Below, in pieces: positions 10,801 to 15,876 of a stretch of 63,660 nucleotides of DNA. A program made the position numbers and the translations under genes. The notes under the pieces were generated by a model. That model did no database searches. It was not told the DNA's origin and worked only from the letters and a program-made list of their open reading frames with translations. Each line of letters opens with the position of its first letter. The first letter of the stretch is position 1. This DNA comes from Bacteroidales bacterium (GTDB lineage Bacteria; Bacteroidota; Bacteroidia; Bacteroidales; WCHB1-69). Location: contig JAGCGA010000031.1 in assembly GCA_017649855.1 (NCBI GenBank), positions 1-63,660 of the forward strand, in the 5' to 3' direction.

Positions 10801-11056
10801 TTCCAATGGAAGGGGAAACGTGCCACCGCATGGCAGGCGCCTGCCATGCCGCAAGAAAAGAACAAGTGAGGAGGACCTCATTCCCCTTCTTCCAGATTTG
10901 ACGAATGAGCGAGAACAGAGCAAAAGGCTTTTGCTCTGTCGAGCGAAGAGGAAAAGCGGCTTGCCCGCAACGGGTGGCCGCAGGCCGGGGTAGTCGGGGC
11001 CATGGCCAACCACACGTCACGCACCCACAACGGGGTAACCGCAGGCCGGGGTAGTC
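10801..11056 (+). repeat. Long duplicated block, copy 1 (256 bp)
   Basis: This block matches 11958-12223 with five base substitutions and a G4-to-G14 tract difference; no other length change. It contains strong palindromes, including GCATGGCAGGCGCCTGCCATGC (about 10829-10850) and AGAGCAAAAG-GCTTTTGCTCT. Each copy directly follows a 60-bp array, so array plus block form a composite direct repeat flanking 11057-11837. No gene-like frame is supported. Confidence 0.93.
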
Positions 11057-11156
11057 GGGGCCTGTGGCTCGGAAGTGCAACCGTATGATTGTGGAGGATG
11101 TCGTGCCAGTCTTATTGTCTTTTAGGGCAACATCTATGTCATTGCAACTATGGAAA

Positions 11157-11279
11157 ATGGAAAATCGGGGGCGAGACGGCTCTTCTTTTTAATTATCAAT
11201 TTTCAATTATTTTAACTGTTAATTGTAAATATATCACTGATTATCAATCATTTGAATAGATTTCCTATCTTTGCCGCGT
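11157..11279 (+). repeat. Promoter-bearing leader module, copy A
   Basis: Begins with GGAAAATCGGGGGCGAGACG, continues with repeated TTTTCAATTAT-type A+T-rich sequence, TTAACTGTTAATTGTAAATA and TATCACTGATTATCAAT, and ends at TATCTTTGCCG. The same order occurs at 13405-13525 and 14727-14850, and its first half at about 13979-14060. Each copy lies immediately upstream of a small gene or mobile element, so the module looks like a duplicated or mobilised transcription start region. Confidence 0.75.
11266..11273 (+). promoter_or_regulatory. -7 promoter box TAtcTTTG for the 118-residue gene
   Basis: TATCTTTG ends only 6 bases before the ATG at 11280. With the usual 4-8 base distance to the transcription start, the mRNA would be leaderless or nearly so. 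A start at TTG 11271 would overlap the box and is rejected. Confidence 0.6.
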
Positions 11280-11636
11280 ATGACAAAGACTATAAGAAAT
11301 GACTATTTAGAATCAAGATCGCAAAACAAAACATACACATTCTACACTGGGGATCTGGAGAGTTTTGCGAAAAACATTCTACAAAACGGGCGTGGAAACG
11401 GGACGGTTTGCCTACTGATAGAAGCAGCCATCCGGGATCCAGCACATATTTACGAAGACACCATGCAAAAACGGCTTGTATATGTCTGCACCCATCCCTA
11501 CCACACAGACAAAATGGTAAAAGTGGTGGTGGTTCCTAACTTCAAGGAGCATGGAACTGTAGCAAACAGGGTCAAGTCGTGGGGCCTGGTTGAAAAGAAC
11601 AAGATGAAGATGCCCCAATACAAAGAAATAAAATAA
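11280..11636 (+). CDS. Hypothetical protein, 118 residues, function unknown
   Basis: The frame runs from ATG 11280 to TAA 11634-11636. I do not recognise the family. The protein is a mixed, rather basic sequence: a polar N-terminus (YLESRSQNKTYTFYTGDLES), a middle hydrophobic strand (GTVCLLIEAAI), a beta-rich part (KRLVYVCTHPY, KMVKVVVVPNF) and a lysine-rich tail (EKNKMKMPQYKEIK). There is no signal peptide, membrane segment or cysteine cluster. It stands alone between two direct-repeat blocks, with its own -7 box, a probably leaderless start, and a terminator at 11635-11662. The small size, basic charge and single-gene cassette between recombination-prone repeats suggest an accessory gene; any function would be a guess. 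Confidence 0.7.
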   Translation: MTKTIRNDYLESRSQNKTYTFYTGDLESFAKNILQNGRGNGTVCLLIEAAIRDPAHIYEDTMQKRLVYVCTHPYHTDKMVKVVVVPNFKEHGTVANRVKSWGLVEKNKMKMPQYKEIK

Positions 11637-11662
11637 AAGGAGACCTTGAAAGGCCTCCTTTT
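11635..11662. terminator. Bidirectional intrinsic terminator
   Basis: AAAAGGAGACCTT-GA-AAGGCCTCCTTTT forms a long stem with one internal mismatch. The T-run on the plus strand serves the 118-residue gene and the A-run serves the convergent tRNA-like RNA on the minus strand. Confidence 0.85.
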
Positions 11663-11663
11663 G

Positions 11664-11743
11664 TGTCGGCGAAGGGAGTCGAACCCTTAATATGTAGGTT
11701 TAAACAAACGTACCCCGCTACCATGTTGCGACCATCAACCAAC
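11664..11743 (-). ncRNA. tRNA-like small RNA of about 80 nt with an aberrant anticodon arm
   Basis: The minus strand has a complete small transcription unit: -7 box at 11751-11758, about 80 nt of RNA, then the terminator at 11635-11662. The RNA has a textbook T-arm (AAGGG-TTCGACT-CCCTT), a 3' acceptor strand CGCCGAC pairing 6 of 7 (two wobbles) with 5' GTTGGTT, and a D-arm-like hairpin (TCGC-AACATGGTA-GCGG) containing the GG of the D-loop. Where the anticodon arm should be there is GTAC-GTTT-GTTT-AAAC-CTAC, a stem with one C-C mismatch and a four-base cap rather than a 7-base loop. Three extra bases sit between acceptor and D-arm, and no CCA is encoded. It is either a diverged tRNA pseudogene that kept promoter and terminator, or a tRNA-like regulatory RNA. 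It does not look like a working elongator tRNA. Confidence 0.5.
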
Positions 11744-11750
11744 GAGAATG

Positions 11751-11758
11751 CAAAAATA
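11751..11758 (-). promoter_or_regulatory. -7 promoter box TAttTTTG for the tRNA-like RNA
   Basis: The minus strand reads TATTTTTG then CATTCTC and the RNA 5' end at 11743, a 7-base spacing that fits a Bacteroidota transcription start. Confidence 0.6.
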
Positions 11759-11837
11759 CATTTTTTACAACACAAAAACAATAATTATCAAAAATTTTCA
11801 ATTGATGTGGGGGCGTGGCCGGCAGCGCGGGCACCCG

Positions 11838-11957
11838 GATTGGCACGGCGCCTCCTTGTTTGCGCTTCACTCGCCTACCCCGCCCTGCGGGCACCCGGGT
11901 TGGCACGGCGCCTCCTTGTTTGCGCTTCACTCGCCTACCCCGCCCTGCGGGCACCCC
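11838..11957 (+). repeat. Two tandem 60-bp GC-rich repeats (same family as 10561-10800)
   Basis: Two units of the TTGGCACGGCGCCTCC...CGGGCACCC repeat, same orientation as the four-unit array, again directly followed by the long duplicated block. Different copy number at the two sites (four and two) suggests slippage or unequal recombination. The gene-free stretch 11637-12245 holds the terminator, tRNA-like RNA, this array and duplicated block copy 2. Confidence 0.92.
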
Positions 11958-12223
11958 TTCCAAGGGAAGGGGAAACGTGCCACCGCATGGCAGGCGCCGG
12001 CCATGCCGCAAGAAAAGAACAAGTGAGGAGGACCGCATTCCCCTTCTTCCAGATTTGACGAATGAGCGAGAACAGAGCAAAAGGCTTTTGCTCTGTCGAG
12101 CGAAGAGGAAAAGCGGCTTGCCCGCAACGGGTGGCCGCAGGCCGGGGTAGTCGGGGCCCTGGCCAACCACACATCACGCACCCACAACGGGGGGGGGGGG
12201 GGTAACCGCAGGCCGGGGTAGTC
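11958..12223 (+). repeat. Long duplicated block, copy 2 (266 bp) with a G14 tract
   Basis: Second copy of the 10801-11056 block: five substitutions plus expansion of GGGG to fourteen G at 12189-12202, which accounts exactly for the 10-base length difference. A G14 run is prone to slippage. It is outside any gene, so any effect would be on transcription rather than reading frame. Confidence 0.93.
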
Positions 12224-12245
12224 ATTTGTGCCCCCACACGCGCTC

Positions 12246-12659
12246 CTACTCCCCATAGTTCTTCAAAATAAACTCTTCGAGTTCCTGCATCACCCATCCA
12301 AGGCTGTGTAGCACATCGTAGTCCGTCACCCGGAATATCAGGACACCTAGAGAACGCATGTACTCCTCACGCCTCTCGTCATACGTCTCCCGCCCATTGT
12401 GGGAACATCCGTCAATCTCTATCACCAAGCCCAACGACCGCACATAAAAGTCCGCAATATAGTTCCCGATCACGTACTGTCGACCGAAATCCAGGCCATG
12501 GAACATCTTCTTATGCACCTGCAGCCAGAAGACCACTTCTGCCAGATTTCGGCTTTTGCGGAGTTTGCGCGCCCGCTCACGGAGCTCGGGGTTTTGAGGC
12601 AGATTCCGCAAAAAGCGCTTCCGTATTCGCCTCCCCCGTATCAACAACGTCTTTTCCAT
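12246..12659 (-). CDS. DUF559-domain (Vsr-like, PD-(D/E)XK fold) endonuclease-type protein
   Basis: A 137-residue protein from ATG 12659. It has the order typical of DUF559 proteins: a basic N-terminal helix (KLRKSRNLAEVVFWLQVHKK), then FGRQYVIGNYIADFYV, LVIEIDGCSHN and the C-terminal GVLIFRVTDYDVL. The D of IADFY and the E of VIEIDG are the likely metal-binding acidic residues of a restriction-endonuclease-like fold related to Vsr and MutH-type nucleases. In many genomes such genes are single, accessory and next to repeats or mobile DNA, as here. The target is unknown; nuclease activity is an inference from fold membership. No partner methylase is present. It lies downstream of the CdiA-CT-like nuclease on the same strand but about 138 bases away, with a small-RNA candidate between. 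Confidence 0.82.
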   Translation of the reverse strand: MEKTLLIRGRRIRKRFLRNLPQNPELRERARKLRKSRNLAEVVFWLQVHKKMFHGLDFGRQYVIGNYIADFYVRSLGLVIEIDGCSHNGRETYDERREEYMRSLGVLIFRVTDYDVLHSLGWVMQELEEFILKNYGE

Positions 12660-12718
12660 ACTCTCTGTTAAAAAATTTAAAAAATCAATCTTTCATTTTC
12701 CATTTTCAAAAAAATTTG

Positions 12719-12726
12719 TATTTTTG
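12719..12726 (+). promoter_or_regulatory. -7 promoter box TAttTTTG for a small RNA
   Basis: TATTTTTG at 12719-12726 follows an A+T-rich stretch and points away from the DUF559 gene into a structured, non-coding stretch that ends in a hairpin with a T-run. Confidence 0.5.
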
Positions 12727-12732
12727 CAGCGG

Positions 12733-12818
12733 AGTTAGGGGTTAACCCTTAGCTGGCGATTCTACGGGATCGACGAAGGCGTGGGCTGGTGACTGTGTCA
12801 TCGGCCTTCCGTGTTTTT
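12733..12818 (+). ncRNA. Candidate small structured RNA (about 85 nt) ending in an intrinsic terminator
   Basis: Downstream of the -7 box lies a palindrome GGGTTAACCC (12739-12748), a linker containing GATTCTACGGGATCGACG, and a terminal hairpin. In the hairpin GAAGGC (12775-12780) pairs with GCCTTC (12804-12809), an inner GGTGAC-TGT-GTCATC stem lies at 12788-12802, and GTGTTTTT follows. The linker faintly recalls the 5' end of tmRNA, but the rest of a tmRNA is missing. Its 3' part overlaps the last codon and stop of the convergent nuclease gene, so the hairpin may instead be that gene's 3' structure. Confidence 0.35.
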
Positions 12819-13322
12819 AAAGAACAGGACCATCCCTTCTTTTGAGTGTATCCATATCTCCCTAATAGCCATTTGGGCCTTCAGCCTGTCTCGAATAGAC
12901 TTTCTCATAATACGTTCTGACAACCCGCACTCTTCAATGATGACACGATCGGATTGGGACAATCCGCGATGAAGCATATTGCTGAAATTCGACTTCGGGT
13001 TGTCATGTACAAACCCCTCATGCTCGTACCAGACGCCGTCCACGCACAGATCAGGGCATTTGCCGTAATATGGGGTACCCCGCAGCGAACCGTAGATCCG
13101 GTCGTACGCCGGATTCTTGTAGGGGACGTCCACCTTCGGTGGGAGGACCACCTCGCATCCCTGCCGGGCAAAGAAGTCAGCGCAGCGCAGTATGCGCTGG
13201 AAGTCCGCCGTGGTACGGTCTATGGCGTTATACACCAGCACGCTGCCGCCGTTGTCGTAGCGCGCCACCGTCTCCGTGGAGAGGTCTATCACCCGTCTGC
13301 CGTCACCTCGTCGTTCCTGCAT
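12798..13322 (-). CDS. Orphan CdiA-CT-like nuclease domain protein
   Basis: A 174-residue protein. ATG 13322 is chosen because a -7 box (13338-13345) lies 15 bases upstream; longer starts would overlap the promoter. The C-terminal two thirds resemble the tRNase/DNase domain found at the C-terminus of contact-dependent inhibition CdiA proteins and in Bacteroidota mobile-element proteins: a helix plus strand (CADFFARQGCEVVLPP), then KCPDLCVDGVWYEHEGF, where the usual Pro-Asp-Leu and Glu are retained, then NMLHRGLSQSDRVIIEECG and a C-terminal IREIWIHSKEGMVLFF. As an orphan without signal peptide, repeats or delivery domain, and with no obvious small immunity gene next to it, it may be a displaced toxin tip or an intracellular nuclease. 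The family call is from memory of motif order, not a search. Confidence 0.6.
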   Translation of the reverse strand: MQERRGDGRRVIDLSTETVARYDNGGSVLVYNAIDRTTADFQRILRCADFFARQGCEVVLPPKVDVPYKNPAYDRIYGSLRGTPYYGKCPDLCVDGVWYEHEGFVHDNPKSNFSNMLHRGLSQSDRVIIEECGLSERIMRKSIRDRLKAQMAIREIWIHSKEGMVLFFKNTEGR

Positions 13323-13337
13323 ACACGTCAAAGGCCG

Positions 13338-13345
13338 CAAAAATA
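13338..13345 (-). promoter_or_regulatory. -7 promoter box TAttTTTG for the CdiA-CT-like gene
   Basis: The minus strand reads TATTTTTGCGG, 15 bases before ATG 13322. It decides the start codon of this gene. Confidence 0.6.
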
Positions 13346-13404
13346 GCACAAATTTTCACATAATTCACTAATACACAAATATTTACAATTGATTGTTAAA
13401 AAGA

Positions 13405-13525
13405 AAACGGAAAATTTGGGGGTGCCTCGGCGCTTCTTCTTAATTTTCAATTGATAATTAACTGTTAATTGTAAACATATCACTGATTATCAATTATTTA
13501 AATAGATTTTTTATCTTTGCCGTCC
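13405..13525 (+). repeat. Promoter-bearing leader module, copy B
   Basis: Starts AACGGAAAATTTGGGGGTGC, then the shared A+T-rich core (TAATTAACTGTTAATTGTAA, CATATCACTGATTATCAATT) and TATCTTTG (13512-13519). It abuts the left hairpin of the transposase-less element. The gene-free stretch 13323-14104 consists of this module, that element and a fourth leader fragment. Confidence 0.75.
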
Positions 13526-13534
13526 GGAGCAACC

Positions 13535-13952
13535 GCGTGCTGAAGGCACGCCATCCCATTAACCCCGCACCAGCGTAACGCAGTGGAGCGCAGTGTGGGG
13601 TCGGGGCAGGCGGGACAGACCGCACGCACCCGCAGTGTGGGGTCGGGACAGGACGCAGTACACGCACTCGCAGTGTGGGGTCGGGGCAGGCCGCGCCGCG
13701 CGGGACGTGGCGTGCTGAAGGCACGCTACTATCACCGCGCACAACGCCATCTGCCACGGCCCTGAGGATCACGGCCCTCCCTCCCCTCTCCTCCCTCCTC
13801 CGCGACGACGAGTAGCGTGCCGTTGGCACGCCGCACACACACGTGAGCCTCGCCATCCCCCACACTGCGCTCCCAGCGGTCGTTGCAGCTCCACACTGCG
13901 CTCCCTGCGGTCGCTTGTGCGGGGTTAATAGTATAGCGTGCCGTTTGCACGC
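13535..13952 (+). mobile_element. Transposase-less (MITE-like) derivative of the IS200-type element
   Basis: About 418 bp bounded by REP-like hairpins: left 13535-13551 and 13710-13726, right 13815-13831 and 13936-13952, all GCGTGC-5 nt-GCACGC or close. The left arm (three spaced GCAGTGTGGGG(T/C)CGGG units) and right arm (CCACACTGCGCTCCC units in reverse orientation) match those of the autonomous copy at 14861-15669. The middle is short unrelated sequence, but the bases just before the third hairpin, CTCCGCGACGACGAGTAG, preserve the last codons and stop of the transposase. This shows it arose by internal deletion of a transposase-carrying copy. Confidence 0.85.
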
Positions 13953-13978
13953 CGGGAGGAAAGTGCAACGAGGAGAAA

Positions 13979-14060
13979 ATGGAAAATGGAAAATTAGGGG
14001 TGAGTCGCCACTTCTTTTTGATTTTCAATTTATAATTTTCAATTATTTTTTATATTTTTG
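13979..14060 (+). repeat. Partial leader module ahead of the ORF6N pseudogene, with -7 box
   Basis: GGAAAATTAGGGGTGAGTCG matches the first part of the other leader modules. It is followed by A+T-rich sequence and TATTTTTG at 14053-14060, 44 bases before the ATG at 14105. The second half of the module (AACTGTTAATTG core) is missing. Confidence 0.65.
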
Positions 14061-14104
14061 CATTTTCTAAACAATCGTCACTAATATCAACTAAAATCAC
14101 TACT

Positions 14105-14719
14105 ATGACGAACATACTGGATGTTGAAAACAAGATTATCACCCTGCGCGGGCAGCAGGTCATCCTCGCAAATCATGTAGCTGAACTTTACGGCATTTCA
14201 ACACGCGAGGTCAATCAAGCATAAAAAAACAATCCCGAAAAATTCCCTGAAGGTTATGTTTTCGAGTTAAACAGAAAAGAACGGGAAGAGGTTATCAAAA
14301 TTTTTGATAACCTCGGGAATCTGCGTTACTCACCCTCCTCTCCCAAGGCCTTCACCGAGAAGGGGCTCTACATGCTGGCCACCATACTGAAGAGTCCGAA
14401 GGCCGTAGACACCACCATCTCCATCGTGGAAGCGTACGCCAAGCTGAAGGAACTTTCACGGGTCATCGTCGAGATACCCCAGCACGAGGAGGACAAAATG
14501 GCCCAACAGTCGCTGCTGAGGCGTGGAGGTCAACTTGTGAACGACCTTCTACAGGATATGATGCCCGGACAGAGCAGCGAGACCTCCTTGGAGCTCAACC
14601 TCGCCATGATCAAGCTGAGGCACACCGTGCGCCGCGAAAGCACGGAGGAGGTGAAGAGGCTACGGGAGGAGATCGAGGAGCTGAAGAGACTGCTTCGGGG
14701 AGAGAAGGGGGAATCGTAA
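14105..14719 (+). pseudogene. ORF6N-domain DNA-binding protein with an in-frame stop
   Basis: Reading from ATG 14105 gives an ORF6N-type N-terminus (LRGQQVILANHVAELYGIST, then REVNQA), a stop at codon 40 (TAA 14222-14224), and then in the same frame KNNPEKFPEGYVFEL, FTEKGLYMLATILKSPKA and a C-terminal coiled coil rich in Glu/Lys/Arg, ending at 14719. ORF6N proteins (phage- and mobile-element-associated, KilA-N relatives) normally continue without a break: NQAVKNNPxKFP. The text GCATAAAAAAAC suggests loss of a base and gain of an A in the following A-run, or base changes, giving the stop while keeping the frame. Truncated 39-residue and re-initiated (for example from 14372) products remain possible. 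Assembly error at the A-run is an alternative. Confidence 0.8.
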
Positions 14720-14726
14720 ATTGAAA

Positions 14727-14850
14727 ATGGAAAATTAGGGTTGAGTCGTCACTTGTTCTTCATTTTCAATTTTCAATTGATAATTAACTGTTAATTGTAA
14801 ATATATCACTGATTATCAATTATTTGAAAACTTTTACTATCTTTGCCGTC
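14727..14850 (+). repeat. Promoter-bearing leader module, copy C (upstream of the transposase element)
   Basis: AATGGAAAATTAGGGTTGAG, the shared A+T-rich core, then TATCTTTGCCG with the -7 box at 14838-14845. It abuts the left hairpin at 14861. Transcription from here would cross the left arm into the transposase at 15079. Together with the left arm it accounts for the gene-free stretch 14720-15078. Confidence 0.75.
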
Positions 14851-14860
14851 CGGAAAGACC

Positions 14861-15669
14861 GCGTGCTGAAAGCACGCCATCCCATTAACCCCGCACCAGC
14901 GTAACGCAGTGGAGCGCAGTGTGGGGTCGGGGCGGGCAGACCGCACGCACACGCAGTGTGGGGTCGGAGCAGGACGGACATCCCGCACTCGCAGTGTGGG
15001 GTCGGGGCAGACCGCGCCGCGCGGGACGTGGCGTGCTGAAGGCACGCTACTATCACATCACAACACACACAACACATCATGAGCTACACTACCACCTACT
15101 ACCACATCGTCTTCCGCACCTATCGCAGCGAGATGACCATCCCAGAGGATCATGAAAAGGAACTCTACGCCTACCTCTATGGCATCGCCAAGAACCTTCA
15201 TTGCCAGACCTACCGCATAGGAGGCATGCCAGACCACATCCACATGTTCGTATCGTTACCACCGACATTGCCGCTCGCCTCTTTCGTCCAAAGACTTAAG
15301 ACCGACAGCAGCAAATGGCTGAAAGCCAACCGAAGATTTCCGGATTTTCGCGGTTGGAGTCATGAGTATGCCGGCTTCAGCTACAGCTTGCGCGACAAGG
15401 ACATGATTGTCGGCTACATATTGAGGCAGAAAGAGCACCACCGGAAGGTCACCTTCAAAGAGGAGTATCGATCCTTCCTGCTGAAGAATGGGATAGTCCC
15501 TGACGAGCGCTATTTCCTCCGCGACGACCAGTAGCGTGCCGCTGGCACGCCGCACAGACGTGAGCCTCGCCATCCCCCACACTGCGCTCCCTGCGGTCGT
15601 TGCAGCCCCACACTGCGCTCCCTGCGGTCGCTTGTGAGGGGTTAATAGAATAGCGTGCCGTTGGCACGC
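14861..15669 (+). mobile_element. Hairpin-bounded IS200-type / REP-associated transposase element
   Basis: About 809 bp. Outer hairpins lie at 14861-14877 and 15653-15669, inner hairpins at 15031-15047 and 15534-15550. All have a GCGTGC/GCACGC stem with a five-base centre. The left arm carries three GCAGTGTGGGGTCGG units; the right arm carries two CCACACTGCGCTCCCTGCGG units in the opposite sense, so the flanks are inverted relative to each other. A single Y1 transposase gene lies between. The arrangement of subterminal hairpins around a one-gene Y1 transposase fits REP-associated tyrosine transposases (RAYT) and IS200-like elements. Boundaries are set by the outer hairpins, not by a verified target site. 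Confidence 0.82.
15079..15534 (+). CDS. IS200-like / REP-associated tyrosine (Y1, HUH) transposase
   Basis: A complete 151-residue single-domain Y1 transposase. It starts with the family-typical short strand YYHIVFRTYRS and has the HUH metal-binding pair in GGMPDHIHMFVSLPP (His53, His55). The catalytic tyrosine is most likely Tyr113 in VGYILRQKEHH, with the Y-x3-Q arrangement. These enzymes cut and join single-stranded DNA by recognising subterminal hairpins; suitable hairpins flank the gene on both sides, and the TAG stop overlaps the first base of the right inner hairpin (15534). No tnpB or IscB gene accompanies it. With motifs and length intact it looks functional. Confidence 0.92.
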   Translation: MSYTTTYYHIVFRTYRSEMTIPEDHEKELYAYLYGIAKNLHCQTYRIGGMPDHIHMFVSLPPTLPLASFVQRLKTDSSKWLKANRRFPDFRGWSHEYAGFSYSLRDKDMIVGYILRQKEHHRKVTFKEEYRSFLLKNGIVPDERYFLRDDQ

Positions 15670-15876
15670 CGGGAGGCACCAGAGGGGGCAGCCGGGAGGG
15701 AAGTGCCATGAGGAGGTTTAAGAAAAAGTTATCACCAATTATGAACAACCGTAGATTGTTACGACATTTATATATATTTTAGCCCTTTCATTTGGAATGA
15801 TGGGAGGTGAGGTCGTGCGGGAACGTCATGGCTTGTCGCCTCAGGAGCGGAAGGAGAAACACTTAAAAGTCTTACT
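15535..15876. other. Gene-free stretch: right arm of the element and upstream region of the barrel gene
   Basis: The first 135 bases are the right arm and outer hairpin of the IS200-type element. 15670-15876 is unique sequence with an A+T-rich tract around 15750-15780 (ACATTTATATATATTTTAGC) leading to the barrel gene. I see no clear TAnnTTTG box, tRNA or terminator in it. Confidence 0.6.

Noticed and set aside
10389..11080. Overlapping frames on both strands across the 60-bp arrays
   Set aside because: Open frames arise because the unit is a multiple of three without stops; the same happens on both strands and at the second array. No start context or domain.
12733..12818. tmRNA (ssrA) 5' end, possibly joined with the tRNA-like piece at 11664-11743 as a split tmRNA
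   Set aside because: The linker GATTCTACGGGATCGACG is only loosely similar, there is no tag frame or pseudoknot stretch, and the two pieces are on opposite strands with their own terminators.
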